In this document: in pieces, positions 32,954-41,344 of the stretch
Position numbering within the stretch: position 1 is the first letter of the stretch
How the letters are laid out: every line of letters starts with the position of its first letter
Assembly: GCF_020164785.1 (NCBI RefSeq)
Contig: NZ_JAIUGX010000009.1
Location: forward strand, 1-64,000
Source of the DNA: Mesorhizobium sp. ES1-1
GTDB lineage: Bacteria > Pseudomonadota > Alphaproteobacteria > Rhizobiales > Rhizobiaceae
Reading direction: 5' to 3'
Length of the DNA stretch: 64,000 nt
Translations under genes and position numbers: made by a program
The notes under the pieces: model-generated
What the model was told of the DNA's origin: nothing
The model's input: only the letters and a program-made list of their open reading frames with translations
Databases searched by the model: none

Positions 32954-34062
32954 TCGGCGGCCTCCCGCTTCTCGTCGATCTTCGTCGGGTTTCCCCGCGC
33001 CTCATATTCGGCGCGCATGCGGCGCACGAGGTCGAGTTCGGCCTGGAAGTCGACATAGTGCGGCAGCTTCAGGTGCTCGACGAAGCCGGTTGCCTGGACA
33101 TTGTCGGAATGCGAGATGACGAACTCTTCGTCCTGCGCGGCGGCAACGACATCCTCGCCGAGTTCCGTGGCGCGCAGCGCCCGGTCGCATAGAGCCATCG
33201 CCATCGCCTTGCGCTCGCTCTGACCGAAGACGAGGCCATAGCCTCGGGTGAATTGCGGCGGCGCCTTGGCCGAGCCCTTGAATTGGTTGACCATCTGGCA
33301 CTCGGTGACACGAACGGTGCCGAGCGGGACAGCAAAGGGCAGTTCGGGCACGTCGAGTTCCAGCTCGACCTCGCCGATGCGGATTTCGCCGACGAAGGGA
33401 TGGTTGCGGGCATAGCCGCGCTGGGTGGAATAGCCGAGCGCCAGCAGGAATCCTTCGTCGCCGCGCGACAGTGCCTGCAGGCGGATGTCGCGCGCCATCG
33501 GAAATTCCAGCGGCTCGCGGGTGATATCGCCGGGGACACGATCCCCAGGCATCTCGCCATCCGGCTCGATCAAGCCCTCGCGAGCCAGGATCGCCGAGAC
33601 GCGCGGCATGGCCTGCGCTTCCGTCTCTCGCTGCAAGGGCTCGGCGACATCGGCGCCGGCGGCTAGTTCGGGATCGAGCAGCCTATGCGTGTAGTCGAAG
33701 GTCGGCCCGAGCAACTGGCCGCCTGGCAGGTCCTTGTAGGTCGCCGAGACGCGACGCTCGACCCGCATGGCGCCGGTGTCGATGGCCCTGGTGTAGCCAA
33801 AGCGCGGCAGCGTGGTGCGGTAGGCGCGGACGAGGAAGATCGCCTCGATCATATCGCCGCGCGCCTGGACGATGGCCAGCGCGGCAAGCTCGCGGTCATA
33901 GAGCGAGCCTTCGCTCATCACCCGGTCGACGCCGAGCGCCAGCTGCTCGACGATCTGGTCGAGGCGTAGCGCGGGCACCGAACGGTCGCCACGCCGGCGG
34001 TCCGCAAGCAGGCTGTGTGCGTTGGCGATTGCGGTTTCGCCGCCTTTTACCGCGACATACAT
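32950..34062 (-). CDS. phnI: C-P lyase core subunit PhnI
   Basis: A 370-residue nucleosidase-type subunit of the PhnGHIJ complex. It attaches the phosphonate to the ribose of ATP, displacing adenine, together with G, H and L. The N-terminus MYVAVKGGETAIANAHSLL is highly typical, as are VMSEGSLYDRELAALAI and the C-terminal SHSDNVQATGFVEHLKLPHYVDFQAEL (opening SHSDNVQATGF). The ATG at 34062 lies two bases after the phnH stop; the longer frame to 34176 lies within phnH and is rejected. It overlaps fosX by four bases. Confidence 0.95.
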   Translation of the reverse strand: MYVAVKGGETAIANAHSLLADRRRGDRSVPALRLDQIVEQLALGVDRVMSEGSLYDRELAALAIVQARGDMIEAIFLVRAYRTTLPRFGYTRAIDTGAMRVERRVSATYKDLPGGQLLGPTFDYTHRLLDPELAAGADVAEPLQRETEAQAMPRVSAILAREGLIEPDGEMPGDRVPGDITREPLEFPMARDIRLQALSRGDEGFLLALGYSTQRGYARNHPFVGEIRIGEVELELDVPELPFAVPLGTVRVTECQMVNQFKGSAKAPPQFTRGYGLVFGQSERKAMAMALCDRALRATELGEDVVAAAQDEEFVISHSDNVQATGFVEHLKLPHYVDFQAELDLVRRMRAEYEARGNPTKIDEKREAAE

Positions 34063-34064
34063 CG

Positions 34065-34676
34065 TCAAGCCTCCATCGTCTTGATGCGCGTCGTGCGCGG
34101 CAGGCAGGCGATGCCGTCCGGTGCGGCGAGTATGATGTCGACGCCACGTGGGAAGCGCTCGGTATTCTGCCTCCACTGCTCGACGAAGTGGCGCGGCATC
34201 TGTGCCGGCGCGATCGTCGCCGTGATTTCGATGCCGGGGCCTTCAAGCAGGAACGGGGTGCCGGAGATGAGGTCGCCGACCTGCAGGATCAGCGTGGTTG
34301 ACCGGTCGGGGTAGTCCTGGGTGCCTTGCGAGAAGCTGTCGAGTGCCATCAGCTCGGCCGGCTTGGCGACCAAGGCAAAGTGTGCGTCGGCCGGTGTGTT
34401 TGCCAAGGGCGCGCCGGAGTGAAATCCCAACCAGGAACCGGTGGCGGCCGAGGCCTGCAAGGCTGGATCGAGCCAGAGCGGGGTGTCGTTGTCGCACAGC
34501 GTGAGGGCGACGGCGCCGGCGGTGATCGACAAGGGCGACGGCGGTCGCGCGAAGGCCGGTAGCGTCTGCACGCTGCCCGGGCAGGCCATCGCGTCCATGA
34601 CGGCGCGGAACACGGCCTGCGCGTTGAAGACCGGATCGGCGAAGCCGCCCTCGATCGATTGTGCCGCGACATCCAT
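34065..34676 (-). CDS. phnH: C-P lyase core subunit PhnH
   Basis: A 203-residue subunit of the C-P lyase core complex. Typical segments are GGFADPVFNAQAVFRAVMDAM near the start (opening GGFADPVFNAQ), MACPGSVQTLP, and the C-terminal CLPRTTRI. The ATG at 34676 shares a base with the phnG stop (TGATG), so phnG and phnH are coupled; the frame extending to 34883 lies within phnG. The protein has no catalytic motif by itself, consistent with its structural role in the complex. Confidence 0.94.
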   Translation of the reverse strand: MDVAAQSIEGGFADPVFNAQAVFRAVMDAMACPGSVQTLPAFARPPSPLSITAGAVALTLCDNDTPLWLDPALQASAATGSWLGFHSGAPLANTPADAHFALVAKPAELMALDSFSQGTQDYPDRSTTLILQVGDLISGTPFLLEGPGIEITATIAPAQMPRHFVEQWRQNTERFPRGVDIILAAPDGIACLPRTTRIKTMEA

Positions 34677-35137
34677 CAGTCTTCTCCGCGAACCATGGTG
34701 AAGAAATCCACCTTCGTCGCCGCTGTCTCGGCGCGGCGTTTTTCCTGGGCGGTGGCCAGAGCGGCCTGCAGCGGCGCAATCAGCCTGGTCTCGACCTCGT
34801 TGCGGCGGGCAGGGTCCTGCCACAGCGCGTCTGCGATCGCCGCCAGCTTGGCTTTCTGCCGGTCGCGCCCGAGGGCGTAGCAATGGCCAATCTGTCCGGT
34901 CGGCAACCGCACGGTGGCGCGGGTGACAGTTGCCTCGCCGACATTGAACGGTGCGCCGCCGCCGCCGATGCGGCCGCGCAGCGTCACAAGGCCGGTCTCG
35001 GGGCCGCGCAGCAGCTCAGCTTCGGAGGGCAGGCCGGACTCGTCCCAGAGCCTGGCGATGTCATCGCCGCTTGATTGCGCCAGGGTCGCCATGGCGACCT
35101 TCCGTTGCGCCTGGTCACGCGCTTCCTGTCCACGCAT
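34676..35137 (-). CDS. phnG: C-P lyase core subunit PhnG
   Basis: A 153-residue subunit and first gene of the C-P lyase operon. The family features are the N-terminal RKVAMATLAQS, the central ETGLVTLRGRIGGGGAPFNVGEATVTRA (opening ETGLVTLRG), and GHCYALGRDRQKAKLAAIADAL. An AAGGAT lies about six bases upstream of the ATG at 35137. The 116-bp gap to phnF (35138-35253) holds an inverted repeat likely bound by PhnF and a Pho-box-like repeat. Confidence 0.94.
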   Translation of the reverse strand: MRGQEARDQAQRKVAMATLAQSSGDDIARLWDESGLPSEAELLRGPETGLVTLRGRIGGGGAPFNVGEATVTRATVRLPTGQIGHCYALGRDRQKAKLAAIADALWQDPARRNEVETRLIAPLQAALATAQEKRRAETAATKVDFFTMVRGED

Positions 35138-35160
35138 CCAAATATCCTTTTAGCAAATTT

Positions 35161-35178
35161 GTCCATTGATATAGACAA
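35161..35178. promoter_or_regulatory. Probable PhnF operator (TGTCCAT-TGAT-ATAGACA)
   Basis: An inverted repeat with 7-bp arms differing at one position, located 24 bp upstream of phnG in the phnF-phnG divergent region. HutC-type GntR regulators, including PhnF, bind such GT-C/GAC-A palindromes. Binding is inferred from the position and symmetry. Confidence 0.55.
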
Positions 35179-35214
35179 CCATACAAATTATACCTTTCAC
35201 CTATCGGGAGTCCA

Positions 35215-35232
35215 TGACGGGCGGATGACATT
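35215..35232 (-). promoter_or_regulatory. Pho-box-like direct repeat upstream of phnG
   Basis: On the minus strand ATGTCAT-CCGC-CCGTCAT has two 7-bp units with 11-bp period. Each unit differs from the PhoB consensus CTGTCAT by one base. It lies 78 bp upstream of the phnG start, consistent with phosphate-starvation control. Confidence 0.55.
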
Positions 35233-35253
35233 CGCGAGAGCGGAGGCAGGGGG

Positions 35254-36003
35254 ATGGCTGCGACAATGTCTGCGGATAGCGTCGAACGCCGCAGCGGCGT
35301 GTCGCTGTGGCGGCAGATCGCCGATAAGATCCTGCATGCGATCGCCATGGGCGATTTTCCAGAAAGCGCTGCGCTGCCGCCGGAAGTCGCTCTAGCGGAG
35401 CGTTATGGCGTCAACCGCCATACGGTGCGCAGCGCCATCTCGGCTCTCGTGAGGGAGGGCGTGCTGAAGGCGGAGCAGGGGCGCGGCACGTTCGTGCTGT
35501 CGCGCAAGCGGCTGTCCTACCCGATCGGCGCGCGCACGCGTTTTTCGACGGGGCTGCAAGGGCAGGCGGTGGAACGGCACATCGTGCTGCTCGTCTCGGC
35601 CGTCGAGCCGGCCAGCGAGCGTGTCGCCGCGAGCCTCGGCCTAACTAAGGGCGCCTCGGTAATCAGGTTGGAGACCCGCGGCGAGGCGGACGAGCGGCCC
35701 GTGTCGCGTGCTGCCAGCTGGTTCGATGCCGGTCGTTTCGCAGGCATCGATGCCGCGATGGCCGCGACCGGTTCGATCACCGCATCGCTGGCACGGTTCG
35801 GCATAGAGGATTATCTCCGGCAATCCACCGTCCTGTCGGCTCGCCATGCCGACGCGGCCGACCTTGCCGACCTCGACCTGCAGCCCGGGGCCATCGTGCT
35901 GGTCACGGTCGCCGTCAACATCACGCCCGACGGCCAGCCGATCCAGTTTTCGGAGTCGCGCTTCCCGGCGGAGCGGGTGGAACTCAGGCTGTCTGCGCTG
36001 TAA
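35254..36003 (+). CDS. phnF: Phosphonate metabolism regulator PhnF (GntR/HutC family)
   Basis: A 249-residue regulator. The winged helix (about residues 15-85) contains PPEVALAERYGVNRHTVRSAI and the wing GRGTFVLSRKRLSYPIG, followed by a UTRA ligand-binding domain ending GQPIQFSESRFPAERVEL, the usual phnF ending. It is divergent from phnG with an inverted repeat in between, so it probably represses the phn operon and itself. A second copy of the 142-bp repeat lies just after its stop. Confidence 0.93.
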   Translation: MAATMSADSVERRSGVSLWRQIADKILHAIAMGDFPESAALPPEVALAERYGVNRHTVRSAISALVREGVLKAEQGRGTFVLSRKRLSYPIGARTRFSTGLQGQAVERHIVLLVSAVEPASERVAASLGLTKGASVIRLETRGEADERPVSRAASWFDAGRFAGIDAAMAATGSITASLARFGIEDYLRQSTVLSARHADAADLADLDLQPGAIVLVTVAVNITPDGQPIQFSESRFPAERVELRLSAL

Positions 36004-36099
36004 GGAGTGCGGGCCTGTACGGGGCCTCGATCCCGTCCGACAAGATCAGACCAGATCGCTCGCTTGTTGTCAGCGAGCCCGGCGTTTGAGGACCGGCTT

Positions 36100-36241
36100 C
36101 CCCCACTCCGTCTCGGCTCCGCCGAGCCACCTCTCCCCCCTCCGGAGGGAGAGGAAGAGAGCCCGTCTTCATAAGCTCGCAACCTTCCTCTCCCCCGTCG
36201 ATCGGGGGATAGGTGTCGAGCGAAGCTCGACGGAGTGGGGG
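36100..36241. repeat. 142-bp intergenic repeat, copy B (right of the phn cluster)
   Basis: Same length, orientation and terminal sequences as the copy at 24677-24818 (CCCCCACTCCGTC ... GACGGAGTGGGGG). It fills most of the 287-bp gap between phnF and the convergent alcohol dehydrogenase gene. Confidence 0.9.
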
Positions 36242-36290
36242 TCGACAGCTCGGCGCAGCCATCGGCTCGGACCAGGTCCGGGGCCCGCCG

Positions 36291-37310
36291 CTATGACCCC
36301 ACCTCGATCACAGCCTTGATCAGGCCGGATTTCTCGTGCGCCCAGCGGGCGAGATCGCGCGGCGTATCGGCAAGCGATGTGCGGTGGGTGACGAGCTTGG
36401 CCAATGGCACGGCGCCGTTGCGGATCGAGGCAGCGACGTGATCGAAGTCGGCGCGCAACGCGTTGCGGCTGCCGATCAATGTCATTTCGCGCTTATGGAA
36501 CTCCGGATCGGAAAAGACGATGTCGTCCTTGACGACGCTGACCAGCACCAGCGTTCCGCCATGCGCGACATGGGCAAAGGCCGACTGCACCGATTGGGTG
36601 TTGCCGGTAGCGTCGAAGACCAAGTCGAAGCCTTCACCCATTGTTGCCTCCTTGACCAGATCGGGCACCGCACCGCGCGAGCCGTCGAGGGTCGGGAAGC
36701 CGAGTTCGTTCGCGGCGAAGGCGAGCCTTTCGCTGCTCATGTCGAGCAGCGTCACGTCGAGACTGGCAATGCGGGCGAAAATCGCCGTGCCGAGACCGAT
36801 CGGACCGGCGCCGATGACCAGTGTGCGGGCGCCGGTATCGGCACGCGCGCGACGCACGGCATGGGCGCCGATGGCGAGGAACTCCACGGCGGCGGCGTCA
36901 GCCAGCGACAGGCCGTTGGCGGGGTAGAGATTTCGCGCCGGCATCAGGATCCGTTCGCACATGGCGCCGTCGCGGTGCACGCCGAGCACCTCGATGCGGA
37001 CACAGCAATTCGGCTTGCCGTGGCGGCAGGCGATGCAGTGGCCGCAGGACAGATAGGGATTGATGACCACCGGTTCGCCGACTGCAAGCTCGACTCCGTC
37101 GCCTGTCTCGACGATCGTTCCCGAGACCTCATGGCCCATGATGCGGGGATAGGCGAGAAACGGGTGCTTGCCTTCGAAGATGTGGTAGTCGGTGCCGCAG
37201 ATGCCGACATGGCTGACCGCGACCAGCGCCCAGCCGGCAGGCGGCGTGCCGGGGGCGGGACGGTCTTCCACGACCAGTTCGCCGGGTGAATGGCAGACGA
37301 CGGCTTTCAT
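36291..37310 (-). CDS. Zinc-dependent alcohol/polyol dehydrogenase (MDR family)
   Basis: A 339-residue medium-chain dehydrogenase that oxidises a sugar alcohol or sugar acid with NAD(P). The catalytic zinc ligands are the cysteine in GICGTDYH (about residue 38) and the HE pair in RIMGHEVSG (about 60). The structural zinc cysteines cluster in CGHCIACRHGKPNCC (about 89-103), and the Rossmann motif is VIGAGPIGLGTA (about 165-176). The protein resembles L-idonate/sorbitol dehydrogenases. It lies 72 bp from the ribose-type transporter genes on the same strand, so it probably oxidises the imported sugar or a product of it. Confidence 0.92.
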   Translation of the reverse strand: MKAVVCHSPGELVVEDRPAPGTPPAGWALVAVSHVGICGTDYHIFEGKHPFLAYPRIMGHEVSGTIVETGDGVELAVGEPVVINPYLSCGHCIACRHGKPNCCVRIEVLGVHRDGAMCERILMPARNLYPANGLSLADAAAVEFLAIGAHAVRRARADTGARTLVIGAGPIGLGTAIFARIASLDVTLLDMSSERLAFAANELGFPTLDGSRGAVPDLVKEATMGEGFDLVFDATGNTQSVQSAFAHVAHGGTLVLVSVVKDDIVFSDPEFHKREMTLIGSRNALRADFDHVAASIRNGAVPLAKLVTHRTSLADTPRDLARWAHEKSGLIKAVIEVGS

Positions 37311-37382
37311 GCTTCGATCCAGTCGGTGGTCAGATCGCCGGCTCGTCGATCTTGGCGGGCCGGCGACTGGTTGCGGGTTGGC

Positions 37383-38348
37383 TCACTTGCCGCGGCGGCG
37401 GAGTCCGTCGAAATAAACGATGATGATGATCAGCGCGCCGGTGATAATACGCTGCCAGAACGAGTTCACGTTGAGCAGGTTGGCGCCATTGTTGATGGTC
37501 GCCAGGATGAAGGCGCCGAGCAATGGGCCATGCACGGAGCCAACCGCGCCAAACAGCGAGGTGCCGCCAATCACCGACGAGGCGATGGCCTGCAGTTCCC
37601 AGCCTTCGGCCTGTGTGGGGTTGCCGATGCCGATGCGGGCGGCGAGCAGCACGCCGACAAAAGCCGCGCAGAGGCCGGACAGCGTGTAGGCCATGTAGAT
37701 GGTGCGCTGCACGTTGACGCCGGAGAGGCGTGATGCCTCGGCATTGGAGCCGACCGAAAACAGGTACCGGCCCCAGCGGCTGTGATGCAGGAAGACATAG
37801 GCCGGAATGCCGACCAGGATGACCATCCAGAACAGGTTGGGAACGCCGATGAAGGAGTTGCGGGAGAAGGCGGTGAAGGTGTCGCTATTGATGTTGATGG
37901 AATTGCCATTGGTCATCAACAGGCCAATGCCGCGCAGCGAGGTCAGCGTCGCCAAGGTGATGATGAAGGGCGGCAGGCCCATCTTGACGATGCCGAAGCC
38001 GTGAAACATGCCGATGGCGACGCCGACCAGCAGCGTCACCAGAATGGCGAGCCAGATCGGGAAGCCGGCATTGATCATCATGGCGACGACGACCGTGGCG
38101 AAGCCGACCACGGCGCCGACCGACAGATCGATACCGCCGGTGATGATGACGAAGGTCTGGCCCACCGCCATGATGGCGATCATCGAACCCTGGCGCAAAA
38201 GATTGGCGATGTTGTTGCCGGTGGCGAAACTCGTCGTCGCCACCGAAAGCAGGATCCAGAGCAGAACCAGCAGCGCCAGCAGCGTCAGCCCGAACAGGAC
38301 GTTGTAATTACGCTTCGGTTTTTCGACCGGAATGACTTCGGTGCTCAT
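37383..38348 (-). CDS. Ribose-type ABC transporter permease (RbsC family)
   Basis: A 321-residue permease with eight to ten hydrophobic segments, starting with VLFGLTLLALLVLLWILLSV. The family signature TGGIDLSVGAVVGFATVVVA lies near residues 70-89, and the cytoplasmic IGGTSLFGAVGSVHGPLLGAF segment is near 255-275 (opening IGGTSLFGAVG). Two copies normally form the channel with the double ATPase encoded upstream. Between the two genes is a short palindromic repeat (38387-38435). Confidence 0.94.
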   Translation of the reverse strand: MSTEVIPVEKPKRNYNVLFGLTLLALLVLLWILLSVATTSFATGNNIANLLRQGSMIAIMAVGQTFVIITGGIDLSVGAVVGFATVVVAMMINAGFPIWLAILVTLLVGVAIGMFHGFGIVKMGLPPFIITLATLTSLRGIGLLMTNGNSININSDTFTAFSRNSFIGVPNLFWMVILVGIPAYVFLHHSRWGRYLFSVGSNAEASRLSGVNVQRTIYMAYTLSGLCAAFVGVLLAARIGIGNPTQAEGWELQAIASSVIGGTSLFGAVGSVHGPLLGAFILATINNGANLLNVNSFWQRIITGALIIIIVYFDGLRRRGK

Positions 38349-38386
38349 GGTTCCTCCCGTTTCTTCTTTTTACATTTTTCTTGTTT

Positions 38387-38435
38387 GAGCATGATCTCGT
38401 CCGAAAACCGGCTTCCACTTTTCGGGATCATGCTC
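38387..38435. repeat. Rhizobial palindromic intergenic repeat
   Basis: GAGCATGATC at the left end pairs with GATCATGCTC at the right end, and the interior contains CCGAAAA/TTTTCGG arms. This 49-bp palindrome is a widely seen intergenic repeat in Rhizobiales genomes. Its right end touches the stop codon of the ATPase gene at 38436, so it lies in the operon transcript. Confidence 0.75.
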
Positions 38436-39959
38436 CTAGCCGATCGCCTGGGTTAGAACGTCCTCGTGGCTGGCGGCACGAAAGCCGTGGCTTGCCACCA
38501 GTCTGCCGCGTCGGAACACATGCAGCGTGTCGGAGAGTTCGTAGACTTCGGGCAGGTAGGACGAGATCAGGATGATACCGGCGCCTTTTGACAAGAGCGC
38601 CCCGAACAGGCGGTAGATCTCGGCCTTGGTGCCGACATCGACGCCGACCGTCGGCTCGTCGAAAATGAACAGTTTGGCGCCGTGGGCAAGCCATTTGCCG
38701 ATGACGATCTTCTGCTGGTTGCCACCTGAAAGGCTGGAGGCGAGGGCGCCGCGCGACGGCGTCTTGATGCGCAGGTCGGCGATCTGGCGGTCGGCCTGCA
38801 CCTTCTCCTGCGCGCTCGATATCAGCAGATTGCTGGAAATGCGCTTGTAGATCGGCAGGTTGAGATTGAGGCCGACCGGCAAATTGAGGCAAAGGCCCTG
38901 GTCGCGGCGGCTTTCAGGCGCCAGTGCCATGCCGAGCTTGATCGCGTCATGCTCGGAATTCACCTGGACAGGCTTGCCTTCCCACAGGATCTCGCCGGCC
39001 GATTTCTTGTGCCGGCCGTAGAGCGTGGTGACGAATTCGCTGCGCCCAGCGCCGATCAGCCCGTAGAGGCCGACGATCTCGCCGGCACGGACGGTCATCG
39101 AGACATCCTCGAAGCCTTTGCCCGACAGGTTCCTTGCCTCGAGGATCGTGGCGCCCGGGGTAAAGTGCTCCTTGTGGTAGACCTGCTCGATCGAGCGGTT
39201 GATCATCATCTTGACCAGTTCGGCATCGTTGGTCTCGGCGATGTTGCGGGTCCCGACCAGCGTACCGTCGCGAAGCACGGAAACACGGTCGGCCAGTTCG
39301 AACACTTCTTCCATGCGATGGCTGATGTAGATGATCGTGACGCCTTCACCCTTGAGCCGGCGAATGAGGGTGAACAGCTGGTCGGCTTCCTTGCGGGTCA
39401 GGTAGGCCGTCGGTTCGTCGAAGATGAGGAATTTGGTGCCGCGCACCGTGGCGCGGGCGGCGGCGATCAGCTGCTGCTGGCCGATGGTGAGGTCGCCCAG
39501 CGTGACATGGGCGGGCAGGTCGAAGCCGAGATCGTCGATGATCTTCTGCGCTTCCCTGACCATGGCGCGTTGCTGCAGGATGCCGAAGCGAGAATTTTCC
39601 TCGCCAAGGAACATGTTGGCGGCGACGGTGAGGTGGCGGCAGAGCACGACCTCCTGGTGCACGGCATTGATCCCGAGCGCCATCGCCTCATGCGGCGTCG
39701 CCAGGGCGGCGGGCTGGCCTTCCCAGATGACCTCTCCGGAGGTGCGCGGCATGACGCCGGTCAAAAGCTTGATGAGGGTGGATTTGCCGGCGCCGTTCTC
39801 GCCAACGATGGCGTGGATCTCGCCGGACTTGAATGCGAGGTTCACCGGTTTCAGCGCGTGGGTGCCGGGATACCGCTTTTCCAGCCCGCGCAATTCGAGG
39901 ATCGTGCGTCCTGGTTCCAGCACGGGGGCTGGATGGAGGTCCTGCGCTGTCGAAATCAT
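38436..39959 (-). CDS. Ribose-type ABC transporter ATP-binding protein (RbsA family, two domains)
   Basis: A 507-residue double ATPase. The N-terminal domain has Walker A GENGAGKSTLIKLL (about 54-67), Walker B FLIFDEPTAYLTR and switch segment YISHRMEEVFELAD. The C-terminal domain has the degenerate Walker A GLIGAGRSEFVT (about 299-310), signature LSGGNQQKIVIGKWL, Walker B LFIFDEPTVGVDVG and SSYLPEVYE. This asymmetry is normal for the family. It lies between the binding-protein gene (154-bp gap with a hairpin) and the permease gene. Confidence 0.94.
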   Translation of the reverse strand: MISTAQDLHPAPVLEPGRTILELRGLEKRYPGTHALKPVNLAFKSGEIHAIVGENGAGKSTLIKLLTGVMPRTSGEVIWEGQPAALATPHEAMALGINAVHQEVVLCRHLTVAANMFLGEENSRFGILQQRAMVREAQKIIDDLGFDLPAHVTLGDLTIGQQQLIAAARATVRGTKFLIFDEPTAYLTRKEADQLFTLIRRLKGEGVTIIYISHRMEEVFELADRVSVLRDGTLVGTRNIAETNDAELVKMMINRSIEQVYHKEHFTPGATILEARNLSGKGFEDVSMTVRAGEIVGLYGLIGAGRSEFVTTLYGRHKKSAGEILWEGKPVQVNSEHDAIKLGMALAPESRRDQGLCLNLPVGLNLNLPIYKRISSNLLISSAQEKVQADRQIADLRIKTPSRGALASSLSGGNQQKIVIGKWLAHGAKLFIFDEPTVGVDVGTKAEIYRLFGALLSKGAGIILISSYLPEVYELSDTLHVFRRGRLVASHGFRAASHEDVLTQAIG

Positions 39960-40067
39960 GACAATCCTCCCAGATCGGCGTTCACGATTGGCACGCGGCG
40001 AGGCAAGGATATGCCCCGGGACAGCCTAGCTCAAGCCTGCCTATTGCCAAGCGATTGGTGCGCGGAT

Positions 40068-40095
40068 GTTTCCGGGGCGCGGCGGCCCCGGAAAC
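40068..40095 (-). terminator. Strong hairpin after the binding-protein gene
   Basis: GTTTCCGGGGC pairs perfectly with GCCCCGGAAAC around a six-base loop, 18 bp after the binding-protein stop on the minus strand. No T-run follows, so it is more likely an mRNA-stabilising hairpin than a full terminator. Confidence 0.65.
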
Positions 40096-40113
40096 GATGC
40101 GGTCGAGCGATGC

Positions 40114-41106
40114 TCAGAGTTTCGGGTTGAGCAGCGCGTCGATCTTGGGATCCTTCATGTTGTCCTTGGTCACCAGATTGGCGCCGGTGTCCACATTGGC
40201 CTCGACCTTTTCGCCCTTGGAGGCGGCGAGCGCGGTCTTGATGCCATCGTAGCCCATCCGGTACGGATCCTGGACGACGAGGGCGGAGATAACGCCGTCA
40301 TTGAGGAACTTGATCAGCTTCTCGTCGCTGTCGAAGCCAACCAGAGCCACCTTGCCGCCAAGGTTGTTTTCGGCGACAGCCTGGCCGACGCCCTGCGCCA
40401 TGATCAGGTTGGAAGCGAAGATGCCCTTGAGGTTGGGGTTGGCGGTGATCAGGTCGGTGGCGATGTTGAGGCCGGTTGTGGCCTGGCCATCGGCGTATTT
40501 GTCGGCGACCAGCTTAAGACCGGGATATTTTGCCTTGAGCTGTTCGGTGAAGCCTTGCTTGCGCTGTTCGAGCGAGCCGGCACCGGGGGCGTTGGTGATC
40601 AGCGCGACATCACCCTCGATCTTGCCGCCATTGGCGGCGCCGATCGCGGCGGCGAGGCCGTCGGCGGCGACACGGCCGCCTTGCACGTTGTCGGTGGTCA
40701 AGAACGAGGTGAAGGCCTTGGAGTCGGCGCCGGAGTCGATGCCGATGATCTTGACCTTGGCCGCTGCTTCGTCGATCGGCTTGCCGAGCGCCTTGAATTC
40801 GGTCGGCGAGATGACGATCGCCGCCGGGTTGCTGGCGACGGCGTTTTCGAGGATCGAGATCTGGCCGTTGACGTCGGTTTCAGCCTGGGCGCCGAGTTCC
40901 GGCACGTTGACGCCGAGGTCCTTTCCGGCCTTGCGGGCGCCGGCCAGAACGATCTGCCAATAGAAGGACGTGGTATCCTTGACGATGATCGGAATGGTCA
41001 CGTCCGCCGCCGAAACAGGCGCCGAATGCATGACGCCTGCGAGCATCGACGCCGCTGCCAGCGCCATCACGGCGCGGCGATTGAGAATGCTGGTTACGAA
41101 TTTCAT
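40114..41106 (-). CDS. Ribose-type ABC transporter substrate-binding protein (family 4/periplasmic LacI-like)
   Basis: A 330-residue periplasmic receptor with a signal peptide ending near APVSAADV. The mature protein has the type I periplasmic-binding fold: PIIVKDTTSFYWQIVLAGARKAG at the start (opening PIIVKDTTSFYW), NAVASNPAAIVISPTEFKAL near residues 85-105, IGIDSGADSKAFTSFLTTDN, and LVGFDSDEKLIKFL late. It heads the sugar transporter operon. The upstream region 41107-41442 has several inverted repeats. The sugar is unknown; dehydratase and dehydrogenase genes nearby suggest an aldonic acid, uronic acid or rare sugar. Confidence 0.93.
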   Translation of the reverse strand: MKFVTSILNRRAVMALAAASMLAGVMHSAPVSAADVTIPIIVKDTTSFYWQIVLAGARKAGKDLGVNVPELGAQAETDVNGQISILENAVASNPAAIVISPTEFKALGKPIDEAAAKVKIIGIDSGADSKAFTSFLTTDNVQGGRVAADGLAAAIGAANGGKIEGDVALITNAPGAGSLEQRKQGFTEQLKAKYPGLKLVADKYADGQATTGLNIATDLITANPNLKGIFASNLIMAQGVGQAVAENNLGGKVALVGFDSDEKLIKFLNDGVISALVVQDPYRMGYDGIKTALAASKGEKVEANVDTGANLVTKDNMKDPKIDALLNPKL

Positions 41107-41182
41107 AGGTTTCCTCCCTAAGTCGCCCGGTGAACGTTAAGAAAGCCCCGTTCGGAAGGCGCAGCCAAACAGAACTTTATCA

Positions 41183-41208
41183 ATAAAAAACAGTTGCAAT
41201 ATTTTGAT
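41183..41208. promoter_or_regulatory. AT-rich motif sharing AAAAAACAGTT with the 44081 site
   Basis: Found 77-102 bp upstream of the binding-protein start. It shares the 11-bp string AAAAAACAGTT with the inverted repeat between the altronate-dehydratase gene and the GntR gene. It may be an operator half or the promoter region. Confidence 0.35.
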
Positions 41209-41263
41209 AGTGCATCGATCAAGACGATGCAAGCGCTGTTTCAAGCCGGCCCTGCCTACATCC

Positions 41264-41344
41264 GACAGGTAACCGCCGCACACCCCTGGCGGCGGCGATC
41301 CCGTGCTCCGCCTTCGGCTACCTGTCATGGAATATTAGTTCCAT
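41264..41344. other. Structured intergenic element with nested inverted repeats
   Basis: GACAGGTA (41264-41271) pairs with TACCTGTC (41319-41326) and encloses a CCGCC/GGCGG hairpin. Immediately after it lies the palindrome ATGGAA-TATTAG-TTCCAT (41327-41344). It lies in the 336-bp gap between the aldo/keto reductase stop and the binding-protein start on the minus strand. It could be a terminator, leader or operator region. Confidence 0.4.
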
